This document shows positions 15,031 through 24,123 of a stretch of DNA of 28,622 nucleotides, piece after piece. Source of the stretch: CAYMEK01 sp964389305 (GTDB lineage: Bacteria > Spirochaetota > Spirochaetia > SZUA-6 > DRHE01); assembly GCA_964389305.1 (NCBI GenBank), contig CAYMEK010000059.1, positions 1 through 28,622 on the forward strand, in the 5' to 3' direction. The first letter of the stretch is position 1. Every line of letters begins with the position of its first letter. Both the position numbers and the translations under genes were made by a program. The notes under the pieces were generated by a model. It was not told where the DNA came from. It did no database searches and saw nothing but the letters and a program-made list of their open reading frames with translations.

Positions 15031-16337
15031 TCCACTTCCCCTCCCAGCGATCGAAACATCTCGATGAAGCCCGGAAAAGAGACCTCCGCCGCCTCGAATC
15101 CGTCGACGGTGTTCCCTTCGGGGATTCCGGCCGCAAGCACCGCCCCGGCCATGGCTATACGATGGTCCCCCCGGCAGTCGATCCTGCCGGGGTGCAACCT
15201 CTGCGGGCCCTCTAGAGCAAAGCCGTCCTCCTGCAGCTCCAGGGATCCGCCCACGGAAGACATAAGGCGGGCCACCGCCTCGAGCCGATTACTCTCTTTG
15301 TGACGCAGCTCCTGCGCGCCCCGCACGCGGGTCACACCGTGCGCGAAGGCGGCCAGTACCGCCAGCAGGGGCAGCTCATCTATGAGAAAGGGGATCTCTT
15401 CCCGATCGACCTCCACTCCCCGCAACGCCGCCGGCGACACCTGGATCGCGCCCCGGGGTTCCGCGCCGGATTCCTGTTGCTGCTCGAACCGGAAAGCGGC
15501 GCCCATACGCTTCAGAACCTCCAGGAATCCCAAACGGCTGGGATTCAACCCGCAATCCTCGACCCGCAGCTCCCGGCCCCCGAGAAGAGCGGCAGTGATG
15601 AAGAAAGCGGCGGAGGATATATCTCCTGGGACGGTAAGCTCGAAGGCCGGCACCACGGCGTCCGAACCGACCGACAACCAACCTCCCTCCTGCGTGAGAG
15701 GGATGCTGAGAAAACGGAACAGACGCTCGGTGTGATCCCGGGAGCCCACGGCCCCGCCGATGCGGGTGGTTCCACGGGCTCGCAGCGCCGCCAGAAGCAA
15801 CGCGCTCTTGACCTGAGCGCTGGCAACCGGCAGGCGGTACTCCAGCGGGCGCAGTGAACCCGCACCGGCCAGGAAGGTGAGCGGGGGGAAGCGTCCGTCC
15901 TCCCGGCCCCGTATGTCGGCGCCCATCGCCCGTAGGGGCTCCACAATACGCAGCATAGGGCGAGAGCACAGCGATATATCCCCACCCATCACCGCGTACA
16001 GGTTCTGTCCGGCCAGGAGCCCGGACAGCAGCCGCATGGTGGTTCCGGAGTTGCCCGCGTCGAGCACTTCTCGGGGTTCCCGAAAGCCATACAGACCTCG
16101 ACCCTCGATTCGCAGACTCAAGCGGTACGGCGCTACCCTCTCTTCCCGGACCGGTACGCCTAGAGCCTCGAGGCATCTACGGGTAGAAACGCAGTCGCCG
16201 GTGTGGAGGGCATTGCGCACCAGGCTTTTACCGCTGGCTACCGCGGCAAGCATCAAGGCGCGATGGGTGATAGACTTATCCGGAGGAGGGACCAGCCGAC
16301 CCCGCAGTCCCGCGGCAGCACGAAAGGTAACGGTCAT
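15027..16337 (-). CDS. aroA: 3-phosphoshikimate 1-carboxyvinyltransferase (EPSP synthase)
   Basis: AroA joins phosphoenolpyruvate to shikimate-3-phosphate, the sixth shikimate step. The 436-residue length is normal. Signature segments are PDKSITHRALMLAAVASG near the N-terminus, GNSGTTMRLLSGLLAGQ near residue 90 (the usual site is G-N-A-G-T), KESNRLEAVARLM, and DHRIAMAGAVLA near the C-terminus. The ATG at 16337 overlaps the stop of the sigma-factor gene by four bases. Having two non-consecutive shikimate genes behind a sigma factor is unusual and suggests expression linked to growth state. Confidence 0.96.
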   Translation of the reverse strand: MTVTFRAAAGLRGRLVPPPDKSITHRALMLAAVASGKSLVRNALHTGDCVSTRRCLEALGVPVREERVAPYRLSLRIEGRGLYGFREPREVLDAGNSGTTMRLLSGLLAGQNLYAVMGGDISLCSRPMLRIVEPLRAMGADIRGREDGRFPPLTFLAGAGSLRPLEYRLPVASAQVKSALLLAALRARGTTRIGGAVGSRDHTERLFRFLSIPLTQEGGWLSVGSDAVVPAFELTVPGDISSAAFFITAALLGGRELRVEDCGLNPSRLGFLEVLKRMGAAFRFEQQQESGAEPRGAIQVSPAALRGVEVDREEIPFLIDELPLLAVLAAFAHGVTRVRGAQELRHKESNRLEAVARLMSSVGGSLELQEDGFALEGPQRLHPGRIDCRGDHRIAMAGAVLAAGIPEGNTVDGFEAAEVSFPGFIEMFRSLGGEVE

Positions 16338-17362
16338 TCCGACTGCCAGGTGTCTTTCAACTCGAGAATAGATCGATAGCTTTTCAGCTTGGATATCGCC
16401 TTTTCCTGGATTTGCCGCACCCTCTCCCGGGTGATACCGAGCAACCTCCCGGTCTCCTCGAGAGAATGAGGACCGCCGCCGTCCAATCCGAAGCGCAGCT
16501 TAATGATCCTCATCTCTCTCCTGCTGAGCCTGTGCAGAACCTTCCTCAGCGTCTCCTGCAGGGTCAATATGAACACCGTCTCGAACGGCTCGTCCGCGGC
16601 CCGATCGCCGATCAGATCGGCAAGTTTCGTGATCTGCTCGTTGTCCACCGGCATGTCCAGGGAAGCCGTTTCCTGGGTGAGCTTGCGGATCAGGTCGATC
16701 TTTTCCACATCCGTGTGCATGTACCGGGCCAGCTCCTCGGATGAAGGATCGCGGCCCAGCTCCTGGGTTAGATGCTTGGCCACTATATAGCACTTTTTAA
16801 TCGTATTGAGCATGTGGATCGGGATGCGAATCATCCTTCCCTTGTCCGCCAGGGCTTTGATGATGGCTTGGCGGATCCACCAGGTTCCGTAGGTGGTAAA
16901 ACGACAGCCTCGTTTGTAGTCGAAGCGCTCCACGGCTTCGATGAGTCCGATATTGCCCTCGTCGACCAGATCGAGCAATGACAGTCCCCTGTACTGGAAT
17001 TTCTTGGCAATAGCCACCACCAGGCGCAGATTGGCATTGATCATCCGGTATTTCAACTCGACCAGCCTGCGCTCCAGTAGACTGCGTCTGTTCTGATACT
17101 CCTGCCTGCTTGTGAACTCCCGAGTCGAACGCTCCTTCAGCCGGTCCAGGGCCCTACGAGTTTCAGCGATCAGCTCACCCAGCCTCCGCTCCTCCTGCGG
17201 ACTGAGCAGAGGATAGAGCGCGATCTGCTTCAGATACAGGGCCAGCGGATCGAGTTCCGAGTCCTGAGTCGATTGACTGGGAATACGGCTTACCTCTGCG
17301 GGAGAATCCTCTCCCCTGTACGTCTCGCTACTGCTGTCTTCGAGAATAGGCTCATCCTCCAC
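16334..17362 (-). CDS. Sigma-70 family RNA polymerase sigma factor, group 2-like
   Basis: The 342-residue protein has region 1.2 (DPLALYLKQIALYPLLSPQE, about residues 38-57), region 2 with RMINANLRLVVAIAKKFQ and FDYKRGCRFTTYGTWWIRQA (about 147-166, the -10 recognition helix), region 3, and region 4.2 with SLEETGRLLGITRERVRQIQ near the C-terminus. It lacks the long non-conserved region of a housekeeping RpoD, so it resembles RpoS-type secondary factors. The open frame extends upstream to 17707, but that part only shadows the LysM gene. The GTG at 17362, two bases after the LysM stop, is the only sensible start. It is preceded by TGAGG. Group assignment is an inference from length. Confidence 0.9.
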   Translation of the reverse strand: MEDEPILEDSSSETYRGEDSPAEVSRIPSQSTQDSELDPLALYLKQIALYPLLSPQEERRLGELIAETRRALDRLKERSTREFTSRQEYQNRRSLLERRLVELKYRMINANLRLVVAIAKKFQYRGLSLLDLVDEGNIGLIEAVERFDYKRGCRFTTYGTWWIRQAIIKALADKGRMIRIPIHMLNTIKKCYIVAKHLTQELGRDPSSEELARYMHTDVEKIDLIRKLTQETASLDMPVDNEQITKLADLIGDRAADEPFETVFILTLQETLRKVLHRLSRREMRIIKLRFGLDGGGPHSLEETGRLLGITRERVRQIQEKAISKLKSYRSILELKDTWQSE

Positions 17363-17364
17363 CC

Positions 17365-18216
17365 TCAGCTTCTCGGAGCCAGTGAGGGGTCCACAGGCTG
17401 TCCGTTGCGGTAGACGAGGAAGTAAAGCTGAGGTATTCCCTGATGGACGTTCACCCCCAAACGACCGATCTCGGCCCCCGGCCTTACCGTGTCCCCCACG
17501 GCTACCAGGGTCTCCTCGTTGCCTGCATAGACGTAAGTATAACCGTTTTCGCCTTCGATGAGTATCACCCGGCTGAATCCCCTGTACGGACCGGCCCAGA
17601 TCACCCGCCCGGAGGAAACAGATACCACGGTTTCGCCGCTCTTCCCATGGATAACCGTTCCGCTGATCCGGCCGCCTAATTTCTCTCTCCTGCCGGGAAG
17701 CGGCCACAGCACGGCGGCGGCAGCAGCTTCGTGGGATATACCGGTACTATCACTCGCAGAAGCACTCGGTGGGGAGGAAAGGCTTTCCTCATACTGATCC
17801 GGGATATACAGGACGGCACCCACGCTCAGACTGGTGGAATCGGTAATTCCGTTCAGACGCATCAGAGCCTCGAGATCCACCTGATAAGCCCTGGATATGC
17901 TGTATAGGGTGTCGCCCTTTTTCACCCGATATTGGTCAGGAATGCGTATTCGCGTACCCTCTGGCAGGGTTTGCGGATTTTCGATGGCGTTGTACTCTTG
18001 AAGAACCCGTACGGGAATATCGACCTTTTTTGAGACTCTATACAGGGTCTCTCCTCGCTTCAGCTCGTAGCTCTCGTTGGCCCATGAGATGAGGATCGGC
18101 GCAAATAAAAGCAGAAAAAACACAGCGGCGCCTCGCCGCAGTCCCTGCCGTCCGTCCACCGATACCGGATGCTTGAGAAAAGGAGATGTCGAAGAGGCCA
18201 GATGTCGAGCTATCAT
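17365..18216 (-). CDS. LysM-LysM-M23 envelope protein with degenerate peptidase domain
   Basis: The 283-residue protein has an N-terminal membrane anchor or signal segment (hydrophobic about residues 29-45, AAVFFLLLFAPILIS). Two LysM repeats follow (about 50-92, YELKRGETLYRVSKK, and 95-139, YRVKKGDTLYSISRAY), which bind peptidoglycan. A low-complexity Ser/Ala linker leads to an M23/LytM fold (about 170-280, from LWPLPGR to GQPVDP). The expected zinc ligands are missing: the late H-x-H site reads LYFLVYRNG instead of LHFE-x-x. This suggests a NlpD/EnvC-like activator and not an enzyme. It is first in the five-gene operon with the sigma factor two bases downstream. Confidence 0.85.
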   Translation of the reverse strand: MIARHLASSTSPFLKHPVSVDGRQGLRRGAAVFFLLLFAPILISWANESYELKRGETLYRVSKKVDIPVRVLQEYNAIENPQTLPEGTRIRIPDQYRVKKGDTLYSISRAYQVDLEALMRLNGITDSTSLSVGAVLYIPDQYEESLSSPPSASASDSTGISHEAAAAAVLWPLPGRREKLGGRISGTVIHGKSGETVVSVSSGRVIWAGPYRGFSRVILIEGENGYTYVYAGNEETLVAVGDTVRPGAEIGRLGVNVHQGIPQLYFLVYRNGQPVDPSLAPRS

Positions 18217-18387
18217 AGATCAGAGGCAACCCAAAGAAATCTTCGGCTTTCGGCTTCAAAAACTAAACCAGGGAAAACCACGAAGCGATGCCAGAACCGC
18301 CCGATCTCTGTTACCGGAGGTCCGGCGGTGGATATTGACAAGCGGCCTAGGTTCGGGTAATGTGTTAGCTGTTGTCGTCTCGTTCGC

Positions 18388-18415
18388 TTGCGTGTAGCTT
18401 CCATTTGTCGATAAT
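18388..18415 (+). promoter_or_regulatory. Possible promoter for the partner-switching operon
   Basis: TTGCGT (18388-18393), a 16-base spacer and GATAAT (18410-18415) lie about 30 bases before the ATG at 18446. Spacing and position fit, but both boxes deviate from consensus. The 229-base divergent intergenic region otherwise shows only a short CCGGAGGTCCGG dyad near 18314. Confidence 0.35.
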
Positions 18416-18445
18416 TACTAAAAGTACCTAGGTTAACGGAAGAAT

Positions 18446-20356
18446 ATGGGTTGGGTTTACCAGTTACCGAAACTCATTACTCTCGCTGCGGTGCTGACCT
18501 ACCTTCTGGCCTTTGGCGCACGTCTGAGAATACCGTCGCGTCCTTTCCTGATTCTGTTCCTTGTCTACCTCCTGCGGGACATCGTCTACGCCTTCGTTCC
18601 CCTTGATTCGATTTGTCTGGCAGCCGATATCTTGAGCATCTTCAGCTATTTGTACTGGCTGCGCGGAATAACGGGAAAACGAAAAAGCGACAACGTCATG
18701 ATCCTGGTCGGCATCGTCGCCTCCCTGGGAGCCGCCGAGCAGGATTTTTTTGGCCTTCTTCCCGGTTTACTCTTCTTCCGAAGTGTATGGATCGTGCCCC
18801 TTTTTGTTTACTTGTGGATCCAATTGGCCCAGGTGACTCCGTTCAACACCAGAAGACCGGAAACGGTCCTGCAGAACAAAGCCGGAATCCGGTTCATCTT
18901 CTTTGCTCTCATCGTCTTCACCATGGCCTTGGGGTATCATTCCTTATATCTGCACACGCTCGTTTACCCGGCCATATATATATTTCACGCCATTATTCTC
19001 TACCGGCTGACGCTGGCACGCGTAGCCCAGAAAGACCTGACGGCTACATCCCTGATCGCCAGCCGGGACAGCCTTTTCTCATTCATGCAGGAGCTGTCCA
19101 GTGCCGTGAGCGAGAAGATGGAGATCAATAAGATCCTGTCCCTCGTTGTTCGTTCGGCTATTCGAAACACGGGAGCCGACGGAGGCGCCATCCTTATGGT
19201 CGACGAGATGGGCAACGAACTGAGGTACCGGGCGATTGTCGGCACCTATTCTCCACCTTTCAAAGTGCCGGAAGTGGTGAAGACGCGGGCCGCCCGCCTG
19301 GAAGACTACCTGTACTCTACGGGTATCAAGTTCGGGGAAACCATTTTGGGCGAATCCTTTCAGCGCGCCGAACCGCTGTTCGTGCAGAATACTCGGCAGG
19401 ACGAAAGGCTTGCCGAGGATGTAGAAAGTAACCAGCTGGACATCTCTTCTCTGATCGTTGTGCCCCTTATCGTCTCCAAGAGGATCCTCGGGATTATCTC
19501 CGTAGGCAAGCAGTCATGGGGACAATTTTTCACGGATGAGGATTTCGAGCATCTCAAAGCCTTCGCTGACTATGCCTCCTTGTCGATAGACATGCACCTG
19601 AACTACCTGGAAGTCCTCGAAAAAAGACAACTCGATCACGAGCTGGGCATCGCGGCGGAGATACAGAAGAAGCTGGTTCCCCGTGATCTTCCGTTACTCA
19701 AAGCTGCCGAGATAGCCGTCCATTCGGTCCCGGCGCGCGGCGTGAGCGGCGACTACTATGATATCTTTCACCTCGACAGCCAAAAACTGATCATCACCGT
19801 GGGCGATGTGGCGGGCAAAGGCGTACCGGCGGCTCTAGTCATGGTGATGATCCACTCGATTTTCCATCTCATCGCTTCGCCGAAAAGAGACATCGCAACC
19901 ACGCTCACCTGGATCAACAGAGGCTTGTTCGGGCAGATTGAGATAGATCACTTTGCCACGCTTAGTATCCTGAGTTATGACGAAACTACACACAGCATCC
20001 AGTACTCCAATGCCGCTCACCATCCCCTGCTCATCTATCGGGTCGCCGTGGACGAGATCGAGTCCGTGGACACGGAGGGACTTCCCATCGGGATCGACAG
20101 GGCTTCCTTATATAAATTGAAAAACCTGTCGCTACAATCTGGAGATATCGCCCTCATCTATACAGACGGTATCGTAGAAGCAATGAATCCGGAAGGCGAG
20201 CAGTATTCCCTGGATCGACTTTCGTCGGTCCTGCGGTCGAACAAGAACAAGGGAGCCGAAGAATTGAAGAAAGCGATCGAGGAAGATCTGGGTGAGTTCA
20301 CAGGGACGGCAAAGCAGCACGACGATCAAACGCTTGTAATTCTGAAAGCGAACTGA
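18446..20356 (+). CDS. Membrane GAF-PP2C (RsbU/SpoIIE-type) serine phosphatase
   Basis: The 636-residue protein has six to seven hydrophobic segments in its first 195 residues, a GAF-like sensor domain (about 205-385, including GGAILMVD and LIVVPLIVSKRILGIISVGK), and a C-terminal SpoIIE/RsbU PP2C domain (about 395-636). Metal-binding motifs are GVSGDYYDIF (about 432-441), GDVAGKG (about 453-459), YTDGIVEA (about 572-579) and H-D-D-Q-T-L near the end. Such phosphatases dephosphorylate a STAS antagonist protein, which then frees a target from an anti-sigma kinase. The next two genes encode exactly those parts, 11 and 16 bases apart. The ATG is preceded by GGAAG. The signal sensed is unknown. 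Confidence 0.92.
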   Translation: MGWVYQLPKLITLAAVLTYLLAFGARLRIPSRPFLILFLVYLLRDIVYAFVPLDSICLAADILSIFSYLYWLRGITGKRKSDNVMILVGIVASLGAAEQDFFGLLPGLLFFRSVWIVPLFVYLWIQLAQVTPFNTRRPETVLQNKAGIRFIFFALIVFTMALGYHSLYLHTLVYPAIYIFHAIILYRLTLARVAQKDLTATSLIASRDSLFSFMQELSSAVSEKMEINKILSLVVRSAIRNTGADGGAILMVDEMGNELRYRAIVGTYSPPFKVPEVVKTRAARLEDYLYSTGIKFGETILGESFQRAEPLFVQNTRQDERLAEDVESNQLDISSLIVVPLIVSKRILGIISVGKQSWGQFFTDEDFEHLKAFADYASLSIDMHLNYLEVLEKRQLDHELGIAAEIQKKLVPRDLPLLKAAEIAVHSVPARGVSGDYYDIFHLDSQKLIITVGDVAGKGVPAALVMVMIHSIFHLIASPKRDIATTLTWINRGLFGQIEIDHFATLSILSYDETTHSIQYSNAAHHPLLIYRVAVDEIESVDTEGLPIGIDRASLYKLKNLSLQSGDIALIYTDGIVEAMNPEGEQYSLDRLSSVLRSNKNKGAEELKKAIEEDLGEFTGTAKQHDDQTLVILKAN

Positions 20357-20367
20357 AAAGGTAGTTC

Positions 20368-20712
20368 ATGGAACTGAGACACTCGCAGAGAAGCCAATGC
20401 TCGATTATCGATATCCATGGAGACCTCGATCTCTACAACGCCTTCAAGCTCAAAGATCTTACCTCGAGACTGGCGGCGGAACATGTGCTGGGCATGGTCA
20501 TCAACCTCGATGACGTCAAGTACATCGACTCTACCGGAGTGGGCGCCGTTATTTACAGCTACGTTCAATGCAAGAATGCGAAAATCTCCTTCTTTCTGAC
20601 CAACGTTCACGGCTCGGTTCGCAGGGTGATCGAGCTTACGAAACTTATCGGTTTTCTTCCGATCGTCGAAACCGTGGATGAAGCACTACAAAAAATCGGA
20701 GTAGGCACGTAG
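20368..20712 (+). CDS. STAS-domain anti-sigma factor antagonist (RsbV/SpoIIAA-like)
   Basis: The 114-residue protein is a single STAS domain: CSIIDIHGDLDLYNAFKLKD, then VINLDDVKYIDSTGVGAVIY. The Ser in DSTG is the conserved site phosphorylated by the partner kinase and released by the PP2C phosphatase. It starts 11 bases after the phosphatase stop with AAAGGTAG as ribosome site, and the kinase-like gene begins 16 bases later. Together they make a standard partner-switching set. The target could be the group 2-like sigma factor divergently encoded nearby, but that is inference. Confidence 0.93.
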   Translation: MELRHSQRSQCSIIDIHGDLDLYNAFKLKDLTSRLAAEHVLGMVINLDDVKYIDSTGVGAVIYSYVQCKNAKISFFLTNVHGSVRRVIELTKLIGFLPIVETVDEALQKIGVGT

Positions 20713-20728
20713 AAAGGGTAAAGTACAC

Positions 20729-21289
20729 ATGGAAGAGATCAAAGACATTAAGATCGACGATCAGAGCCCCCTTTTTAACAGGAAGGGGATGTTCTACAAG
20801 GAGTTTCCCAGCGATTTCCGCCAGATTCGCTACTTTACCCTTCTCATCGTACAAAAAGCCCCGGCGGAGATTCGAGAGATCAATCTTCTCGAACAGCAGG
20901 TCAGCGAGATACTGAAAAACGCCATCAAGCACGGCAATCACAGCGATATTAACAAGAAAGTGAAGATCTGGTACGCTTTTGATCCATCCTCCGCACATCT
21001 GGTTGTCGAAGACGAGGGCAAGGGGTTTCAGGAACTGGAAAAGTGGAACGAATTCCACAAGACACGCACCCTCTGTTTCCTGAAACAAGACTTTGAAGAG
21101 ATGGAGAAGTATATCTCCTTTCGAACCGAACGGAGCGACGACCAGGACGGGGGGAACGCACTGTTCGCCGCAGTGGAATACTGGGACGGTGGGGTGGTGT
21201 TCAACCAGAAAAGAAACCGCATCGCGCTGCTGAAGAATTTTCCTCGCAAACACCGTGGCATCTCAATCACCTCCGAGAACCGCCACTAA
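20729..21289 (+). CDS. HATPase-type serine kinase / anti-sigma factor-like protein (RsbW-like)
   Basis: The 186-residue protein carries a GHKL ATP-binding fold: N-box EILKNAIKHGNHS (about residues 60-72), G1-like VVEDEGKGFQEL (about 91-102), and a later G-G-N-A-L-F-A-A segment. It is longer than typical RsbW (about 140-160) by an N-terminal extension and a basic C-terminal tail. By family it would phosphorylate the STAS protein encoded upstream and hold a sigma factor or other target inactive. Spacing to its neighbours (16 and 12 bases) indicates one operon. The G2 lid is atypical, so kinase activity is not certain. Confidence 0.88.
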   Translation: MEEIKDIKIDDQSPLFNRKGMFYKEFPSDFRQIRYFTLLIVQKAPAEIREINLLEQQVSEILKNAIKHGNHSDINKKVKIWYAFDPSSAHLVVEDEGKGFQELEKWNEFHKTRTLCFLKQDFEEMEKYISFRTERSDDQDGGNALFAAVEYWDGGVVFNQKRNRIALLKNFPRKHRGISITSENRH

Positions 21290-21301
21290 GGTGCCGATCC
21301 G

Positions 21302-22485
21302 ATGATTGGCAGCAGCGAGCATGGGAATCCCTCTTATCCCGAACAGGCCGAGAAAACCCTGCGGCTGCCTTTGAAACTAGCCCTTACGGAAGTAGCGGTT
21401 CAGTATTTCCTGCTTCGCAACAAGAGGCTGGGAAAGATACGCCTGGCTGAAAACACTGAAGAACACGGGTTGGAAGTCAAAGCCATCTCCATTCGCAATC
21501 TCCAGACGATGCTGAAGCTCGGCTATATCTCGCTGATCGAGACGGCACATTCGGACCTGCTCTCCTATCGTTCCGAGGTTTTTGATCTAACCAAGCTCCT
21601 GGTCCAGGCGCTTCTTTTCCTGCGTTTCGATAGAGAGATAATGGATTACGCGCTCAAAAAAGAGTCTTTCGTCCACTTGAGGAGAGCGAATCCCAGCTTG
21701 CGGTCCGACAGCCCCGCCGCCATCAAGAAGCTGCTGACAACTCTGGAATCGAAGAAACAGGAACAAGACCATCAGATGATCAGGAATTTCCTGGTTACAA
21801 CAATCTTCAAACAGATCAGCCTGTCCCGCGACATCAGCAAAGAGGACAAGGAGGAACGGAAGCAACTTTGCCTCAGCTATCTTGACAACCTCGGCTATCC
21901 TGCCTGGACCCTCATCGCGCTTGCTTATACGGAGAAAAAGGACAGAATAGTGTTGCTGGATTTCGCAGGGATGCTGCGGAACTTTATTCGCAAATCTTCG
22001 GTGGCCGAATACCTGTCCCTCATGCTGATCGAGTTAATCAGCTACATCGAAAATCTGAATATGCTCCAGTTCATCAACACTCACTACGACAAGAGACTTA
22101 CCTTCGAACAACTGCTGAGAAGTCCTGATTTGCGACAAAGACTGGTCGCCGAGATGGAGAAGGCTGAAGAACGGACCTACCTGACCTGGGATATCAGCTA
22201 CAATCCCCAATCCACCGTATCCAGGCACAAGCTGACCGTTTCCATCTTCAACCGGGAATTTGGCTACGGCCGGGTCTTCGACGAGATCAACCGGAAGGCC
22301 AACGTAAACGTAGTAGAGCAGAGCCTTCATGATTTCATCCGGGGCTCTGCCAGCCCCTTGGTAGATGCGGAGCTGGGATTGAACTATCTGTCGTACCTGA
22401 AAGATGCCTGTACGGATCTAGGCATCTATTTCGTCTCTTCCGTTCACCGGCTCCCGAAGAGCGATCTCGCCATGGTCAACTGCCA
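21302..22485 (+). CDS. Unknown conserved-looking protein, last gene of the partner-switching operon (cut by gap)
   Basis: At least 394 residues are visible before the frame enters the N run, so the C-terminus is missing. I do not recognise a family. The protein is largely helical and charged with no signal peptide and no clear membrane segment. Hydrophobic stretches (LTKLLVQALLFLRF, YLSLMLIELISYI) look like buried helices. From about 300 a beta-rich segment appears (TYLTWDISYNPQSTVSRHKL) with SIFNREFGYGRVFDEI. Base composition and codon use match the core genes. It begins 12 bases after the kinase-like gene with AAGGTG upstream. Its place suggests it is an output or modulator of the switch. 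Confidence 0.72.
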
Positions 22486-22585
22486 NNNNNNNNNNNNNNN
22501 NNNNNNNNNNNNNNNNNNNNNNNNNNNNNNNNNNNNNNNNNNNNNNNNNNNNNNNNNNNNNNNNNNNNNNNNNNNNNNNNNNNNN
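22486..22585. other. Assembly gap (100 N)
   Basis: A second 100-base N placeholder. It cuts the gene starting at 21302 and lies at or near the core/island border, so the left attachment site of the island could be hidden here. Confidence 0.98.
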
Positions 22586-22860
22586 ATATCCCCATCCGAT
22601 CCAATGGCCTGCATTACCAGCAGCGCGCCAGGCAGCTCTGGACTTCCAACGGCGTACAAACCCATCGATAGCCAAGCTGTCCTGGATCTCTCGAGCCCGA
22701 AATGCGAAGCTCTAATCGACGATTTTCGTCAAGCGATGCAGACACAAAAGGTTTATTGGTAGGTTCAACTGAAGAGACCATGAACGGGCGTCCCAACATC
22801 GAGTCCGGCAAGATTTTGGTAGAGAACCGGATCCAGGAGTTCGCGCAATAACTAGTCCGG
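22586..22860. other. Unassigned stretch after the gap, no confident gene
   Basis: Several frames are open for 40-60 codons (one plus frame runs from the gap to 22762, another from about 22671 to 22851), but none has a ribosome site, a convincing start, or recognisable motifs. The GC level is close to that of the core. It may hold the 3' remnant of the gene cut by the gap or debris at the island border. Nothing more can be supported. Confidence 0.5.
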
Positions 22861-22863
22861 CCG

Positions 22864-23067
22864 GTGGACTGCCTGAAATGGCCGCGGCCAGGGGATCCCA
22901 CGATTGCCAGGTCATTCAAGGCTGGTACGATCCCCATTCGAATCTGGCGTGGGGAGGAGTTCCAGATAGTCGAGTTCCTGGAGACTGAATTAGAGGATGT
23001 GGAGGCGACGCCGGAGATTCAGCGGCAGTTGGAGGAGAGGATACGAGAGGGGCTGGGAAGGGGGTAG
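22864..23067 (+). pseudogene. Short ORF, probable remnant; carries repeat tail 'TPExQ...RIR..L'
   Basis: A 67-codon frame opens with GTG without a good ribosome site. The first half reads poorly, but the second half (FQIVEFLETELEDVEATPEI, then RQLEERIREGLGRG) is coherent. The final 20 codons recur in diverged form at 24258-24335, and part of the tail again at 24080-24105. This suggests a family of small genes of which only C-terminal ends survive. The product is not recognised; an antitoxin-like role is speculative. Confidence 0.35.
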
Positions 23068-23131
23068 GCGACTGTAGAAAACGCGATGTTTTCAATGGAT
23101 TCAGAATTATGTGTTCGGAGGGAGGAGAATC

Positions 23132-24046
23132 ATGACATTCGATTGGGCGGCAATTATTACTGCGGCATCTGCCTTTGTCGCGTGTGCCTCGCTGTGGTCT
23201 GGTTTCTATTTGTATCGGATTTCTCAACGAGATAACGTAGTTCGTAGAACCCGCAGCGCTCTAGTGGCCTCTCGAACCCTCGCAAAACAATTGGATCGGT
23301 TTCTGACTTATGAACTCGGCTACGAGATCATTAATTCGGTAGCCTCTTCCTCGCAAACCAAGATTCCACTTCATCGAATTCATTCGCTCTTTTTTTCCGA
23401 TCACAACAACCGCAAGTCGAAGAAAGAACTAGAGAAATACTTAAAGACCGGCATGCCCTACATCATAGCCTCTGTTCAGTCTCCCATGGCAGATTCATTC
23501 GAGTTGAAGTTCGCCCAGTTGGAACAAGAGCGAGCGATCCTTCAATTTAACCATCCTGGGGTTGCGAGAATAGTAACAGCTGTATCACAAGTGATGTTCA
23601 ACACATTCATAGGTCAGAAGGAGCTGGCCCATGACGAGGACACCTGGCGGAGAGCTATTATACATCTTTATGACAAAAAGATATTAGATGTAGTCCTCGA
23701 GGATTATGATGCATTCCAAGCTAATTTGGTTGAGACATTATTAGTGGCCTGGATCCATATGATGAATGAAGTGAACCAGGCGAATATCAATGACACAATA
23801 GCTGCTCTGAATTTGGTTGCCGAACGTTACTTAACAAAAAGACCAGCAGAAATGGTTCGAATAGCTAAATATGAAACAAGCAAGACCATGAAACCAACGG
23901 ATCAGGTGGAGAACGTAGTTCACCAACTCCGCGAGGCAGAGAAATGCCTGGACAAGGCGCTATCGCAAGAAGATATGATGCTTCTTCGCCAATATTCATC
24001 GCAGATGAAGACCCGAAGTCAAGGCTCAAAATCAACCTCTAGTTAA
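23132..24046 (+). CDS. Unknown protein with one N-terminal transmembrane helix
   Basis: The 304-residue product begins with one clear membrane segment (about residues 5-23, AAIITAASAFVACASLWSG), followed by R-x-x-Q-R, so the bulk is probably cytoplasmic. The rest is mostly helical and charged, with no motif I recognise. The C-terminus is basic and Ser/Lys-rich. The ATG at 23132 is chosen over an upstream GTG because GGAGGGAGGAG lies at ideal distance. Base composition is AT-rich relative to the core, fitting island cargo. The minus-strand small RNA at 24124-24191 points toward its 3' end. Confidence 0.75.
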   Translation: MTFDWAAIITAASAFVACASLWSGFYLYRISQRDNVVRRTRSALVASRTLAKQLDRFLTYELGYEIINSVASSSQTKIPLHRIHSLFFSDHNNRKSKKELEKYLKTGMPYIIASVQSPMADSFELKFAQLEQERAILQFNHPGVARIVTAVSQVMFNTFIGQKELAHDEDTWRRAIIHLYDKKILDVVLEDYDAFQANLVETLLVAWIHMMNEVNQANINDTIAALNLVAERYLTKRPAEMVRIAKYETSKTMKPTDQVENVVHQLREAEKCLDKALSQEDMMLLRQYSSQMKTRSQGSKSTSS

Positions 24047-24123
24047 TTTGCACTACCTCAGTGAAACACAAAATCGAATTGGGTAGCAGGATACGACAGG
24101 GGCTGTGTAGGAAGCAAGCGAAT

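Noticed and set aside
23048..23060. GGGCTGGG match as a left attachment site copy of the tRNA end
   Set aside because: Only eight bases match, which is too short in GC-rich DNA, and flanking tRNA bases do not continue.
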